A stretch of 64,000 bases of DNA. Source: Thermosulfuriphilus ammonigenes. Lineage in GTDB: Bacteria; Desulfobacterota; Thermodesulfobacteria; Thermodesulfobacteriales; ST65. Shown piece by piece: positions 1-8,769 of this stretch. Under the pieces are notes generated by a model. The model was not told where the DNA came from. It did not search any database and worked only from the letters and a program-made list of their open reading frames with translations. Position 1 is the first letter of the stretch. Every line of letters starts with the position of its first letter. The DNA lies in NCBI RefSeq assembly GCF_011207455.1, contig NZ_CP048877.1, positions 1,232,576-1,296,575 of the forward strand, written 5' to 3'. The translations under genes and the position numbers were made by a program.

Positions 1-431
1 AGCTGCTGGACGGGAATAAGAGGCAGGTCGTTGATCTCCGTGGCCATCTTGATGGCCTCCTTAAGCTCCTGGGTCTGGTCAATGGGATGGGTGGTCCCCG
101 GATAATGAATGAGATAGACGTTTTTCAGGTGATCAAAATAAATAATCCTGGTGACCTCCTGAATGAGAAGCTTACGATCAGGACGCAGACGGCGAAGCTC
201 AAAAAGCTCCACCTGGAAGCGAAAACGCACCGGAATACCGTGTCTTAAGGCCTCTTCTACCTTTTGATAGGGAATATCATTAAGAGAAAAGTAGGCCAGG
301 ACATAGTTCCTAGAATTGGCTACCGTAAGATCGGAAATTATTAAGGCATTAACAGGTGTAGCCAGCAGGAAAAGCAGAAGTGAAAAAAAGAGCCACCTAT
401 AGCCTCTTTTTAGAGGAAAACCCGACTTCAC
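1..431 (-). CDS. DUF4390 family protein, C-terminal part cut by window edge
   Basis: This reading frame is open from a GTG at 431 to the window edge, so the C-terminus is missing. The N-terminus is a signal peptide or membrane anchor: basic residues (KSGFPLKRGYR), then a hydrophobic run of about 15 residues, then TPVNA. The following region (NYVLAYFSLNDIP, then a V-R-F-R-F strand and RIIYFDHLKNVYLI) resembles DUF4390 proteins, small exported proteins of unknown function in Desulfobacterota and relatives. The start is uncertain. GGGGG lies 8 bases upstream of the GTG, while a better AGGAGG at 455-460 precedes only a four-codon frame. It is the last visible gene of a minus-strand run that begins at the J-domain gene near 6.1 kb. 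Confidence 0.6.
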   Translation of the reverse strand, partial: MKSGFPLKRGYRWLFFSLLLFLLATPVNALIISDLTVANSRNYVLAYFSLNDIPYQKVEEALRHGIPVRFRFQVELFELRRLRPDRKLLIQEVTRIIYFDHLKNVYLIHYPGTTHPIDQTQELKEAIKMATEINDLPLIPVQQ

Positions 432-462
432 GGTTACGCCCCCACGGCCAGATAACCTCCTG

Positions 463-480
463 ACCGCTAAAAAAAGCGGT
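463..480 (-). promoter_or_regulatory. short hairpin between lpxC and the DUF4390 gene
   Basis: ACCGCT and AGCGGT are perfect inverted arms of 6 bases separated by a run of A on the plus strand (T on the minus transcript). No T-tract follows, so it is not a classical terminator. It may be a weak attenuator or a processing hairpin. Confidence 0.3.
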
Positions 481-518
481 TAATCAACCGGGCATTCTAC
501 TTGGGGGGCGAACCTTAT

Positions 519-1430
519 TCAAGCCTGGGCTGCAGCCAGAGAGGAAACTCGAGAACAGGAGAAGGACTCTCCAAGCTCAGGAACAAGGCGCCAGGCCGAC
601 TCCTGAGCCCTTAAGGCCCTGATCGCCTTGAGATGAAGACCATGGCCCGTCTTCTCGGCCACCACCCGACCCATCAGAGGGAAACCAAGAAGGTAAAGGT
701 CTCCCAGTAGATCCAGGGCCTTGTGGCGAACAAATTCGTCATCAAAGCGCAAGCCTCCCTGATTAAGGACACCCTCTCGGGTGAGGACTATGGCGTTGTC
801 CAGAGACCCTCCCCGAGCATAGCCATTGCGGCGGAGATATTCGATCTCATGGAGGAAGCCAAAAGTCCGGGCCGGGGCGAGCTCTTCTATAAAGCGTTGC
901 CGGGAAAGCCGGCGCACATAAGACTGCTGGCCAATGGCCTGGTGGGGAAAATCTATAAGAACCTCAAGCTCTAAATCTGAGGCCGGCAGAAAGGCCACCT
1001 TCTTACCATCTTCCTCCAAGCTAAAAGGACGGCTGACCTTGATGAAGCGACGCCGAAAGCGCTGTCGTCTTAGACCGGCCTGGCGGATCAGATGAACAAA
1101 GGCCTTGGCACTACCGTCCATGGCCGGAACCTCCGGCCCATCGATCTCCACGATAACATTATCCACCCCCATACCGGCCAGGGCGGCCATGAGATGCTCA
1201 ATGGTGGCCACCGTAGCCTCTCCCACACCAATGACCGTGCTAAGCTCGGTGTGGACAACGTAATCCACTCTGGCCGGAATCACCCTGGGGGGATCAACAT
1301 CTACCCGAACAAAGACCACGCCCTGATTCGGCTCTGCCGGACGCAACCTTAGACGGACAAGCTCTCCGGTATGAAGACCAACCCCCGCAGCCGAAACCTC
1401 TCTTTTTAGAGTGTGTTGAAAATGCCACAT
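519..1430 (-). CDS. lpxC: UDP-3-O-acyl-N-acetylglucosamine deacetylase LpxC
   Basis: This zinc enzyme makes the committed step of lipid A synthesis, removing acetate from UDP-3-O-acyl-GlcNAc in the cytoplasm. The 303-residue length is normal for the family. Visible signatures are IEHLMAAL near residues 77-84 (zinc histidine), DEFVRHKALDLLGDLYLLG near the C-terminal half (HKALD, with zinc His and Asp) and GHGLHLKA (catalytic His). The start has GGAGG just upstream (CGGAGGCGCTTT before ATG). It implies a Gram-negative envelope with lipopolysaccharide. The gene lies 161 bases downstream of era, separated by a long inverted repeat, so expression may be partly uncoupled from the upstream genes. 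Confidence 0.96.
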   Translation of the reverse strand: MWHFQHTLKREVSAAGVGLHTGELVRLRLRPAEPNQGVVFVRVDVDPPRVIPARVDYVVHTELSTVIGVGEATVATIEHLMAALAGMGVDNVIVEIDGPEVPAMDGSAKAFVHLIRQAGLRRQRFRRRFIKVSRPFSLEEDGKKVAFLPASDLELEVLIDFPHQAIGQQSYVRRLSRQRFIEELAPARTFGFLHEIEYLRRNGYARGGSLDNAIVLTREGVLNQGGLRFDDEFVRHKALDLLGDLYLLGFPLMGRVVAEKTGHGLHLKAIRALRAQESAWRLVPELGESFSCSRVSSLAAAQA

Positions 1431-1551
1431 AAAGCGCCTCCGGCAAAATCTCTCCCTTAAAAAAGCAGATATTATGCCAAGACATCCAGGAGGCGTAAGT
1501 TGTTAATTTAACGACATTTATTAGGCAGGCCGGACCAGAGGTCGCAGAGAG

Positions 1552-1592
1552 GGTGTGTCTTTTTGCCACGGGCGTGGTAAAAAAGACACACC
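1552..1592 (-). promoter_or_regulatory. long inverted repeat overlapping the era stop codon
   Basis: The plus strand carries GGTGTGTCTTTTTGCCAC, then GGGC, then GTGGTAAAAAAGACACACC. The arms pair over about 17 bases with one wobble and one bulge. The repeat starts at the first base of the era stop codon (read on the minus strand), and lpxC begins 122 bases after its far end. There is no U-tract after the stem, although the stem itself contains a run of U. Possible roles are a 3' end-protecting hairpin, an attenuator, or a processing site between era and lpxC. Confidence 0.5.
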
Positions 1593-2521
1593 TAGCTGAG
1601 CCCCAGACGCTTCAGGGCCTTAGGGTCGCGTCGCCAATCACGAAGCACCTTGACCCAGAGATCGAGATAGACCTTCCGCCCTAGAAGAAATTCCAGCTCC
1701 TCCCGGGCCAGTTGGCCTATCTTTTTGAGCATCTGTCCTCCTTTGCCGATGATGATTCCCTTCTGGGAATCTCGCTCCACAAAGACCGTGGCCCTTATCC
1801 GAACGAGGTTTTTTTCGGGAACCTCCTCCCAGTCTTCGATGGTTACCGCGGTGGCGTAGGGGATTTCCTGACCGGTAAGCAGAAAAATCTTTTCCCTCAC
1901 AATCTCTGCCGCCAGCTGGCGCTCTGTCTGATCGGTAAAGGTCTCGGCATCGTAGAATGGGGGCCCTTCTGGAAGTAGTTTAACAATCTCCTGAAGAAGC
2001 TCCGAAAGGCCATCTCCCTTAAGGGCAGAGATAGGCACGATGGCCGAGAAGGCATAGGCCTTGGAGAAGGCCTCTATCATCGGAAGGAGCTCGCTTTTTT
2101 TGATTTGGTCTATCTTGTTGAGGGCCAAAACGGCGGGCTTCTTGGTCCGGTAAAGTAACTTGATGATCTGGTCCTCCAGCCTGGGCTCCCGCTTGGCTAC
2201 ATCAACCACCATGAGGACAACATCGACCTCCTCAATGGCCCTTACCGCCGCCTCAACCATGGCCTGATTAGCCAAGATTTTGGATTCATGGATACCTGGA
2301 GTATCCACAAAGACAATCTGGAAGTCAGGACCACTTAAAACTCCCCGGATTTGATGTCGGGTGGTCTGGGGCTTGGGGGTACAGATGGCTACTTTTTGAC
2401 CAAGATACTGGTTGAGTAATGTAGATTTGCCCACGTTAGGGGCTCCAATAATGGCCACGTATCCCGAACGGAAACCTTCAGGAAACTCCGAGATGGAAAA
2501 GGATTGAGGGGATTCGGTCAT
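1592..2521 (-). CDS. era: GTPase Era
   Basis: Era is an essential GTPase that binds 16S rRNA and helps mature the 30S subunit. The 309-residue protein shows G1 (GAPNVGKST, about residues 26-34), G3 (VFVDTPGIHE) and G4 (LNKID). A C-terminal KH domain contains GKGGQMLKKIG, the RNA-binding GxxG loop. AAGGAG lies 10 bases before the ATG. It follows the comEA-like gene by 44 bases on the same strand and is separated from lpxC by the inverted repeat overlapping its stop codon. Nothing in the sequence looks abnormal. Confidence 0.97.
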   Translation of the reverse strand: MTESPQSFSISEFPEGFRSGYVAIIGAPNVGKSTLLNQYLGQKVAICTPKPQTTRHQIRGVLSGPDFQIVFVDTPGIHESKILANQAMVEAAVRAIEEVDVVLMVVDVAKREPRLEDQIIKLLYRTKKPAVLALNKIDQIKKSELLPMIEAFSKAYAFSAIVPISALKGDGLSELLQEIVKLLPEGPPFYDAETFTDQTERQLAAEIVREKIFLLTGQEIPYATAVTIEDWEEVPEKNLVRIRATVFVERDSQKGIIIGKGGQMLKKIGQLAREELEFLLGRKVYLDLWVKVLRDWRRDPKALKRLGLS

Positions 2522-2565
2522 GGGAATTAAACTCCTTAAAAGCTTCTTTAGCAGGCGGCCAAAAA

Positions 2566-2955
2566 TTAAGGCACCTTAAGATAGGATTCAAGGCGAGCCA
2601 GCTTTTTAGGGCCAATTCCCTTTATGTCTTTGAGGCGAGAGAGGGAATCTATTCGCCCCTCCTTTTGCCTCAAAGAGACGATGGCCCGAGCTAAAGAGGG
2701 GCCGATTCCCGGCACAAGAACCAGCTCCTCCTCCCGGGCCCGATTCAGGGAAAGAGGCTGAAAACATAAAAGGCGTTGGGCCTCGGTCTGGGGAACAAAG
2801 AGCGGAAGCTGGTGGTAGTAAAATGGCCGCCCCAGAGGTCTCAAGGCTCCTAGGCCGAGAACAAGCAAGCCCAGGATCAAGGCCAGATAAAAGCATTTCC
2901 TAGGCGGCCTCAAGGCGCTTTCTCCGGCTCTTAAGAAGCTTATAGATGATGGCAT
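2566..2955 (-). CDS. ComEA-like helix-hairpin-helix protein, membrane anchored
   Basis: The 129-residue protein has one hydrophobic segment (about residues 21-40) followed by a short linker and two helix-hairpin-helix motifs: ELVLVPGIGPSLARAI and RLKDIKGIGPKKLARL. This is the DNA-binding module of ComEA, the periplasmic DNA receptor of competence systems, although many bacteria keep isolated ComEA-like proteins with no proven uptake role. No other competence genes are in the window. The best ATG lies inside the end of cimA (56-base overlap) with GGTGG upstream; a later start would destroy the membrane anchor, which supports the overlap. Confidence 0.75.
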   Translation of the reverse strand: MPSSISFLRAGESALRPPRKCFYLALILGLLVLGLGALRPLGRPFYYHQLPLFVPQTEAQRLLCFQPLSLNRAREEELVLVPGIGPSLARAIVSLRQKEGRIDSLSRLKDIKGIGPKKLARLESYLKVP

Positions 2956-4522
2956 CCACCAGGGCCTGCCAAGAGGCTTCTATAATATCGTGGGAGACTC
3001 CCACGGTACCCCAGCGATCTTCGCCGTCTTTGGACTGGATAAGCACCCGTACCTTGGCGGCCGTCCCCGGCTCGCCAGCCAGGACCCGAACCTTGTAATC
3101 TTCAAGCTCCATATCCGCAAGCTCAGGATAAAAGGCCAAGAGAGCCTTGCGCACGGCGTTATCCAGGGCATTCACCGGACCATTACCCACGGCGGCGGTG
3201 TGCTCCTCTTCTCCGCGGACTTTAAGCCTAACCGTAGCCTCTACCAGACTCCTTTCATCCTCCAGACGCTTTACATCCAGGACTCGAAAGCTGATAAGAT
3301 CAAAAAAGCCAAAAGTCTCTTTGCGCCCCTCGACGATCCGACGCATGAGGAGCTCAAAACTGGCCTCAGCCGCCTCATATTGGTAGCCTTCGTTCTCCCT
3401 CTCCTTGAGGCGAACAACTATCTCCTTGACCACCGGATCCTCAGCCGAAAGGGAGATACCAAACTGCCTGGCCTTATAGAGAACATTGCTCTTTCCGGCC
3501 AGATCGGAAATAAGAATCCGTTGGCTGTTGCCTACCAGTTCTGGACGTATGTGCTCGTAAGTCTCCGGATTGCGGGAGACAGCACTTACGTGGACTCCGC
3601 CTTTATGGGCAAAGGCACTCCGCCCTACGTAGGGCAGATACTTGTTATGGGGAAGATTGGCGATTTCAAAGACAAATCGGGAGACCTCGGTCAGCCGACG
3701 CAACCTCTCCGGCTCTCCGGCCTTACACTTAAATCCCATTTTAAGGACCAGCCCGGGAATAATGGAGCAAAGATTGGCGTTTCCACAACGCTCCCCAAAG
3801 CCGTTTATGGTCCCCTGGACATGGCGGGCCCCTACAGAGACAGCCATAAGAGAGTTGGCCACCGCCGTGTCAGAGTCGTTGTGGGCATGAATGCCCAGGG
3901 AGATATCTTTTCCTAGACGGGAGCGGACTTCTTTGATGATCTCCGCAATCTCCTGGGGCAGAGTGCCACCATTGGTATCGCAGAGGACCAGACAGTCAGC
4001 CCCGCCCTCTATGGCCTTCTTCAGGGTGGCCAGGGCATAGTCCGAATTAGCCTTAAAGCCATCAAAGAAGTGTTCGGCGTCATAGAAAAGCCTCTCTGCA
4101 TGGGGGCGAAGATAGGCCAGGGAGTCTCGAATAAGCTCCAGGTTTCTCTCCAGGGTAATCCTCAAGGCATCCCGAACGTGAACATCCCAGGTCTTACCAA
4201 AGATGGTGATCACCGGAGTCTGGGCCTCAATGAGGGCCCGCAGGTTGGGATCCTCCTCGGCCCGGTACTTGGCCATGTGGGTGGAACCGAAGGCCGCTAT
4301 CTTGGCCCAACCCAGATGATAATTGCGAATCTCCCGGAAAAACTGGACATCTTTGGGATTAGACCCCGGCCAGCCACCTTCAATGTAGTCAATCCCCAGC
4401 TCATCAAGCTTGAGAGCTACCTGAATTTTATCCTCTACCGAAAGATTGACGTCTTCGGCCTGCGTCCCATCCCGAAGGGTGGTGTCATAGATCTCAACGT
4501 AAGCTTTGTCTTTCTCTCCCAT
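2900..4522 (-). CDS. cimA: (R)-citramalate synthase
   Basis: CimA condenses pyruvate and acetyl-CoA to (R)-citramalate, the threonine-independent entry to isoleucine. The protein (540 residues from the preferred start) has the DRE-TIM signature DTTLRDGTQ, the metal-binding IHAHNDSDTAVANS segment, and a C-terminal regulatory dimer domain like that of LeuA. Length and the early YVEIYDTTLRDG fit the CimA branch rather than LeuA. A longer frame reaches back to 4588 inside lysC, but the ATG at 4522 has GGGAGGAAGGG directly upstream and lies 16 bases after the lysC stop, so it is chosen. LeuB-type and IlvD enzymes elsewhere in the window could process its product. Activity is probably feedback-controlled through the C-terminal domain. 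Confidence 0.92.
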   Translation of the reverse strand: MGEKDKAYVEIYDTTLRDGTQAEDVNLSVEDKIQVALKLDELGIDYIEGGWPGSNPKDVQFFREIRNYHLGWAKIAAFGSTHMAKYRAEEDPNLRALIEAQTPVITIFGKTWDVHVRDALRITLERNLELIRDSLAYLRPHAERLFYDAEHFFDGFKANSDYALATLKKAIEGGADCLVLCDTNGGTLPQEIAEIIKEVRSRLGKDISLGIHAHNDSDTAVANSLMAVSVGARHVQGTINGFGERCGNANLCSIIPGLVLKMGFKCKAGEPERLRRLTEVSRFVFEIANLPHNKYLPYVGRSAFAHKGGVHVSAVSRNPETYEHIRPELVGNSQRILISDLAGKSNVLYKARQFGISLSAEDPVVKEIVVRLKERENEGYQYEAAEASFELLMRRIVEGRKETFGFFDLISFRVLDVKRLEDERSLVEATVRLKVRGEEEHTAAVGNGPVNALDNAVRKALLAFYPELADMELEDYKVRVLAGEPGTAAKVRVLIQSKDGEDRWGTVGVSHDIIEASWQALVDAIIYKLLKSRRKRLEAA

Positions 4523-4538
4523 ATCCCTTCCTCCCGGC

Positions 4539-5780
4539 CTAAAGACCCTCCTCTCGAGGGTGGCTATCCTCTCCGAGCCCAAAGGCATCGTGGAGGGCCC
4601 TTACGGCCAGCTCGGTAAATTTCTCTTCTATCACGCAAGATATTTTAATCTCGGAGGTGGAAATCATCATGATGTTTATTCCATAACGGGCCAGGGTCTC
4701 AAACATCTTGCTGGCCACCCCGGGCTGGGTGCGCATCCCTACCCCCACGATGGACACCTTGGCGATCTCCGTCTCACCCGAAACCCCTTCGGCCCCAATC
4801 TCTTCGGCCACCTGTCTTACGATCTCCATGGCCCGGGAGTAATCTGTCCGGGGCACAGTAAAGGTAAGGTCCGTATAAGCACCATCTCTCTTGACGTTCT
4901 GAAGGATCATGTCCACCACTATTCCGGACTCCGAAAGGGCGCCAAAGAGTTTGGCCGCTATCCCCGGCCGATCAGGGACACGGTAGAGGGTAATTCGAGC
5001 CTCATTGCGGTTGTAAGTCACTCCAGAAACCAGAACCTTTTCCATCTCTTCATCCTCCTCCACGACCATGGTCCCCGGCTCTTCAGAAAAACTGGAACGA
5101 ACATGCAAGGGGACCCCATAGCGCATGGCGAATCCCACCGAACGAATCTCTAAGACCTTAGCCCCCAAACTGGCCAGCTCCAGCATCTCTTCGTATGAGA
5201 CCCGGGGAATTTTCCGGGCGTTGGAGACAATGTGAGGATCGGCGGTAAAAACCCCTTCGACATCTGTGAATATCTCGCAAAGATCAGCCTTAAGGGCCGC
5301 TGCCAAGGCTACAGCCGTGGTGTCTGAACCCCCTCGCCCCAAGGTGGTGATATCCCCCGCCTCGGTAACTCCCTGGAATCCAGCCACGATGACTACCTCT
5401 CCCCGGGCCAGATCAGCCTGGAGCCGCTGGGTATCAATGCCGACAATCCGGGCCCGACCGAAGAGAGAATCGGTGTGGATTTGAACCTGATGGCCCAGAT
5501 AGGACTTGGCCGGATAACCCATGGCCTTTAAGGCCATGGCCAAAAGGGCTACCGAAACCTGTTCTCCGGTAGAGACCAGGACATCAAGCTCCCGGGGATC
5601 GGGATCCGGAGTCAGGGCCTGGGCCAGGGAAAGAAGACGATCCGTCTCCCCGGCCATGGCCGAAACCACAACGACCAGATCGTGGCCTTTATCTTTGTAG
5701 CCGGCCACCCTTCGGGCCACATTCCGAATTCGCTCTATGTCCCCTACGGATGTTCCCCCAAACTTCTGGACAATGAGCAT
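4539..5780 (-). CDS. lysC: aspartate kinase
   Basis: LysC phosphorylates aspartate, the first step to lysine, threonine and methionine. The 413-residue chain starts with the KFGGTSVG motif (residues 6-13), has the kinase-fold [16 protein letters not shown] segment, and ends in two ACT domains (around [16 protein letters not shown] and [19 protein letters not shown]) that normally bind lysine or threonine for feedback control. It is a single-function enzyme without a homoserine dehydrogenase part. It lies 2 bases after the J-domain gene and 16 bases before cimA, so the three are almost certainly cotranscribed. The partner enzyme Asd is encoded near 29 kb. Confidence 0.96.
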   Translation of the reverse strand: MLIVQKFGGTSVGDIERIRNVARRVAGYKDKGHDLVVVVSAMAGETDRLLSLAQALTPDPDPRELDVLVSTGEQVSVALLAMALKAMGYPAKSYLGHQVQIHTDSLFGRARIVGIDTQRLQADLARGEVVIVAGFQGVTEAGDITTLGRGGSDTTAVALAAALKADLCEIFTDVEGVFTADPHIVSNARKIPRVSYEEMLELASLGAKVLEIRSVGFAMRYGVPLHVRSSFSEEPGTMVVEEDEEMEKVLVSGVTYNRNEARITLYRVPDRPGIAAKLFGALSESGIVVDMILQNVKRDGAYTDLTFTVPRTDYSRAMEIVRQVAEEIGAEGVSGETEIAKVSIVGVGMRTQPGVASKMFETLARYGINIMMISTSEIKISCVIEEKFTELAVRALHDAFGLGEDSHPREEGL

Positions 5781-5782
5781 GG

Positions 5783-6085
5783 TTACTCCTTTCCCTTATC
5801 TCCGCTCCAGATAGGATCCTGACCAAAGTGCAGGAACCACCAATCCTCAGGGTCCGCCCCGTCTTCGTTAGGGGTCAGAGTGATCCGGTATCGTTCACAA
5901 TAATCCATCAGGAGGCGATAGGCCTGATTGAGACGCTGTTGGCGAACAGCATCGCCCTGATGATCTGGATGGGTCTCCAGGCTCAGACGACGATACTGCT
6001 CCTTAATCTCTAAAATGGTCGCCTTCTCTGGAAGCCCCAGCACTCTTCGGGCCTCCTCCAGGCGCTGCCACTTGTCCCTGGCCAT
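5783..6085 (-). CDS. small J-domain protein
   Basis: A 100-residue protein made of little more than one J domain: helix I ([20 protein letters not shown]), helix II ([14 protein letters not shown]) with the essential HPD motif, then helix III ([14 protein letters not shown]). After the domain comes a short acidic tail with [12 protein letters not shown] domains stimulate the ATPase of DnaK-type Hsp70. There is no zinc or client-binding domain, so client choice is unknown. It is first in the minus-strand operon, 2 bases before lysC. A second J protein lies at 36.6 kb. Confidence 0.85.
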   Translation of the reverse strand: MARDKWQRLEEARRVLGLPEKATILEIKEQYRRLSLETHPDHQGDAVRQQRLNQAYRLLMDYCERYRITLTPNEDGADPEDWWFLHFGQDPIWSGDKGKE

Positions 6086-6141
6086 TCCTCTCTCCTATGA
6101 AATAGATGAGTGTAACAATGCCCGAGAAAGGAGGCAACCGA

Positions 6142-6155
6142 GCTCTTTAAAGAGC
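6142..6155. promoter_or_regulatory. 14-base palindrome in divergent intergenic region
   Basis: GCTCTTTAAAGAGC is a perfect palindrome in the 111-base gap between the divergent J-domain gene and the NUDIX gene. It may be an operator for either or both directions. No clear -35/-10 pair was recognised beside it. Confidence 0.35.
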
Positions 6156-6196
6156 CCCTTGATTTTGGCCCCCTCCTCGGCCACAATGGCAGGACC

Positions 6197-6607
6197 ATGA
6201 AGGCCATGGTTGAGGTGGTAGCCGCTATTATTAAAGACCCGGAACGGGGCCTGCTCCTGTGCCGCCGTCCGCCAGAGAAAATCCGTGGTGGTCTCTGGGA
6301 GTTTCCTGGAGGCAAGGTAGAATCAGGCGAAGATCTCAAAGAGGCCCTTTCCCGAGAGATCCGCGAGGAGCTGGGGGTGGAAATCAATGTGGGCCATCTC
6401 CTGGGAGTAGTTGATCACGACTACCCGGAGGGGCGGATTCGCCTCTTTGGGTTTCTATCCGAGATTCGCCAGGGAACCCCCCGCTCCCTAGAGGGGCAAA
6501 AGCTCTCCTGGGTCGAGCCGGAAGAGATCTCCTCCTTGGATTTGGCCCCGGCTGACCGGCGTCTATGGCAGGCTATTGTAGAAAATGGAGGACTTTATGG
6601 ACCTTAG
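6197..6607 (+). CDS. NUDIX hydrolase, MutT/8-oxo-dGTPase type
   Basis: A compact 136-residue NUDIX protein. The NUDIX box GGKVESGEDLKEALSREI followed by REELGV fits GX5EX7REUXEEXGU exactly. The N-terminus (EVVAAIIKDPERGLLLCRRP) and the C-terminal SWVEPEEISSLDLAPADRRL resemble MutT and CTP-pyrophosphohydrolase proteins that remove oxidised nucleotides. Substrate cannot be fixed from sequence alone. Two close ATGs exist (6197 and 6206) and the first is used. Its last codons overlap the next gene, which points to a plus-strand operon running into ahbB. Confidence 0.85.
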   Translation: MKAMVEVVAAIIKDPERGLLLCRRPPEKIRGGLWEFPGGKVESGEDLKEALSREIREELGVEINVGHLLGVVDHDYPEGRIRLFGFLSEIRQGTPRSLEGQKLSWVEPEEISSLDLAPADRRLWQAIVENGGLYGP

Positions 6608-6869
6608 GCTCTTTATTTCTGTCTTTGTGGCTATATTTTTGGCCGAATTGGGAGATAAAACCCAACTGGCCACCATGAGCCTAAGCGCCGCCGACCACCG
6701 CCGCTGGACCATCTTTTTAGCTGCCTCCTCAGCCCTTGTTCTCTCCAGCCTTTTAGGGGTTCTGCTGGGAGGCCTAATCGGCCAGGTAATCCCTTTTAAC
6801 ATGGTTAAGATAGGCGCCGGAATCTTGTTTATCCTCATAGGAATAGCTATGATCCTCGGCAAGCTATGA
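6597..6869 (+). CDS. UPF0016/GDT1 family membrane protein, single-repeat form
   Basis: A 90-residue membrane protein with three predicted helices and the family motif ELGDKTQLA near residue 17. Members (yeast Gdt1, human TMEM165, bacterial MneA) move Mn2+ or Ca2+ by cation exchange. Many bacterial versions are two-repeat proteins of about 190 residues; this one has a single repeat and would need to form a homo- or heterodimer. The ATG at 6597 is preferred over that at 6585 because GGAGG lies 5 bases upstream. It overlaps the NUDIX gene by 11 bases and ahbB by 4 bases. A second half-size copy is not visible here. Confidence 0.8.
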   Translation: MDLRLFISVFVAIFLAELGDKTQLATMSLSAADHRRWTIFLAASSALVLSSLLGVLLGGLIGQVIPFNMVKIGAGILFILIGIAMILGKL

Positions 6870-7357
6870 CTACAGAGAAAAAAACGCCAAACCTTGATCC
6901 TTCAGACATCCGGATCCTCTCTGTCCTCCAGGATGATATTCCCTTAGTTGAACGCCCCTTCGCCGCCCTGGCGGAGAAGATTGGACTCTCGGAAGAAGAA
7001 TTCCTCAAGAAGATTAAGGGCCTCCTTGAGCGAGGACTCATCCGACGTTTTGGGGCTACCATCCGCCATGATCGCTCGGGCTACAAGGCCAACGCCATGG
7101 TGGCCTGGCAGGTTCCCGAAGAGCGCCTAGAAGAGGTCGGGCAGCTTATGGCTGAAACCCCCGGCGTGACCCATTGCTATGCCCGGCGGGCCCCAGACTT
7201 CTGGCCTTACACCCTCTACACCATGGTTCATGGGCCAGATGAGGAGAGTTGTCTGGCCTTAATCCAGGAAATGTCCCTGAAGACCGGGGTCAAAACCTAT
7301 GAGATTCTCTTTACGGAACGAGAGTTTAAAAGAAGCACCAGACGTTACTTCTTCTAA
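6866..7357 (+). CDS. ahbB: siroheme decarboxylase subunit, AhbB-like (Lrp/AsnC fold)
   Basis: AhbA and AhbB together remove two carboxyl groups from siroheme to give 12,18-didecarboxysiroheme in the alternative heme pathway. The 163-residue protein has the Lrp/AsnC fold: an N-terminal winged helix ([20 protein letters not shown]) and a C-terminal ferredoxin-like domain with [19 protein letters not shown] and the [21 protein letters not shown] stretch, where the aromatic/His pattern is typical of AhbB. It could be a fused or homodimeric form, since no AhbA is visible next to it. It overlaps UPF0016 by ATGA and precedes hemL by 29 bases, fitting a tetrapyrrole operon. AhbC and AhbD lie elsewhere in the window. 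Confidence 0.85.
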   Translation: MTTEKKTPNLDPSDIRILSVLQDDIPLVERPFAALAEKIGLSEEEFLKKIKGLLERGLIRRFGATIRHDRSGYKANAMVAWQVPEERLEEVGQLMAETPGVTHCYARRAPDFWPYTLYTMVHGPDEESCLALIQEMSLKTGVKTYEILFTEREFKRSTRRYFF

Positions 7358-7386
7358 GCAAGAAGAAATATCGAGGAGGGAAGACC

Positions 7387-8673
7387 ATGGAGAACAAGCT
7401 CTCCCAGGCCTTTTATAGCAAAGCCCTAGAGTATATTCCTGGTGGAGTCAACAGCCCGGTGCGAGCCTGCAAATCTGTAGGGGCAGATCCTGTCTTCATC
7501 GCCCAGGGTGCCGGGGCCCGGATTTGGGATGTCGATGGCCGGGAGTATATCGATTATGTGGCCTCGTGGGGGCCTCTCATCTTAGGTCATGCCCATCCTG
7601 AGGTGATCGCTGCCGTCACCGAGGCCGCTCAGGAGGGCACCAGCTTTGGAGCCCCCACCTGGAGAGAGGTAGAGCTGGCCCAGCTTATCTGCCAGCTGGT
7701 GCCCTCCATAGAGATGGTCCGCCTAGTGAACTCCGGGACCGAGGCCACCATGAGTGCCATCCGGCTGGCCAGGGGCTATACTGGCCGGAAAAAGATTGTC
7801 AAGTTTGATGGCTGTTATCATGGCCATGCCGACTCCTTCCTGGTGAAGGCCGGAAGTGGTGTGGCTACCCTAGGGATTCCCGGAAGCCCTGGTGTCCCGG
7901 AGGAAATCGTCGCCAATACCATCTCCATCCCTTACAATGATCTAAAGACCCTCAAAGAAGTCCTCGACACCCAGGGAGATGAGATTGCCTGCGTCATCGT
8001 TGAGCCTGTGGCTGGAAACATGGGAGTGGTTCCACCGAGGGAGGATTTTCTTCCCCGATTGCGGGAATGGACCGAGCAGAGGGGAATTGTCCTCATCTTC
8101 GATGAAGTCATCACCGGCTTTCGGGTGGCCCTGGGCGGGGCTCAGGAACTTTATCAGGTAAAGCCAGATCTTACCTGTCTGGGGAAGATCATCGGGGGCG
8201 GGCTACCGGTGGGAGCTTATGGAGGCAAAAAGGAGATCATGAACCAGGTGGCCCCGGAGGGGCCTGTTTATCAGGCCGGCACCTTATCCGGCAACCCGCT
8301 GGCCACTGCCGCTGGCTTGGCCACCCTTAAAGTCCTCTCCCGACCGGGCACTTACGAGGCCCTGGAGGCCCGAGCGGAGGCCCTGGCTCAGGGGCTGGCC
8401 GAAATCCTGAAGGGGCTGTCGTTGCCGGTAAAGATGAATCGGGTGGGCTCCATGATGACCCTTTTCTTCACCAATCAGGAGGTAGTAGATTTTAACACCG
8501 CCGCCAGCTCTGATACCAAACTCTATGGACGCTACTGGCGAGCTATGCTGGCCGAGGGAATCTACCTGGCTCCATCTCAGTTTGAGGCGGCCTTTATCTC
8601 TCTGGCCCATGGCCGGGAAGAGATAGACGAGACATTAAACGCCGCGGCTAAGGTCCTTAAGGGGCTGATATAA
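7387..8673 (+). CDS. hemL: glutamate-1-semialdehyde 2,1-aminomutase
   Basis: HemL converts glutamate-1-semialdehyde to 5-aminolevulinate, completing the C5 route to tetrapyrroles. The 428-residue length is standard. Visible class III aminotransferase features are GVNSPVRA near the N-terminus, [26 protein letters not shown] and the PLP lysine in [31 protein letters not shown] precedes the ATG. It is the last gene of the run NUDIX-UPF0016-ahbB-hemL, and a separate promoter appears to drive the ATP synthase genes that follow. Confidence 0.97.
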   Translation: MENKLSQAFYSKALEYIPGGVNSPVRACKSVGADPVFIAQGAGARIWDVDGREYIDYVASWGPLILGHAHPEVIAAVTEAAQEGTSFGAPTWREVELAQLICQLVPSIEMVRLVNSGTEATMSAIRLARGYTGRKKIVKFDGCYHGHADSFLVKAGSGVATLGIPGSPGVPEEIVANTISIPYNDLKTLKEVLDTQGDEIACVIVEPVAGNMGVVPPREDFLPRLREWTEQRGIVLIFDEVITGFRVALGGAQELYQVKPDLTCLGKIIGGGLPVGAYGGKKEIMNQVAPEGPVYQAGTLSGNPLATAAGLATLKVLSRPGTYEALEARAEALAQGLAEILKGLSLPVKMNRVGSMMTLFFTNQEVVDFNTAASSDTKLYGRYWRAMLAEGIYLAPSQFEAAFISLAHGREEIDETLNAAAKVLKGLI

Positions 8674-8729
8674 TCCAGACAAATGAAAATTTTCCAAAAC
8701 TCAGCCGTCAATGATTGTCAAAATGAATA

Positions 8730-8759
8730 TTGACTCAGTAAGTTTGCCTGTGCTATGGG
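8730..8759 (+). promoter_or_regulatory. candidate sigma-70 promoter for the atpZIBE operon
   Basis: TTGACT (8730-8735) and TATGGG (8754-8759) are separated by 18 bases, with TG two bases before the -10, giving an extended -10 element. It lies in the 96-base gap after hemL, just upstream of atpZ. Confidence 0.5.
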
Positions 8760-8769
8760 TGGTTGAGTT

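Noticed and set aside
1502-1512. GTTAATTTAAC palindrome as a Rex site upstream of lpxC
   Set aside because: Rex sites need a four-base centre between TTGTGAA-like halves (TTGTTAA in some); here the centre is one base.
2990-3916. Open frame of 308 codons on the plus strand
   Set aside because: It lies entirely opposite cimA, has no family pattern, and has a codon composition expected of the antisense of a GC-moderate gene.
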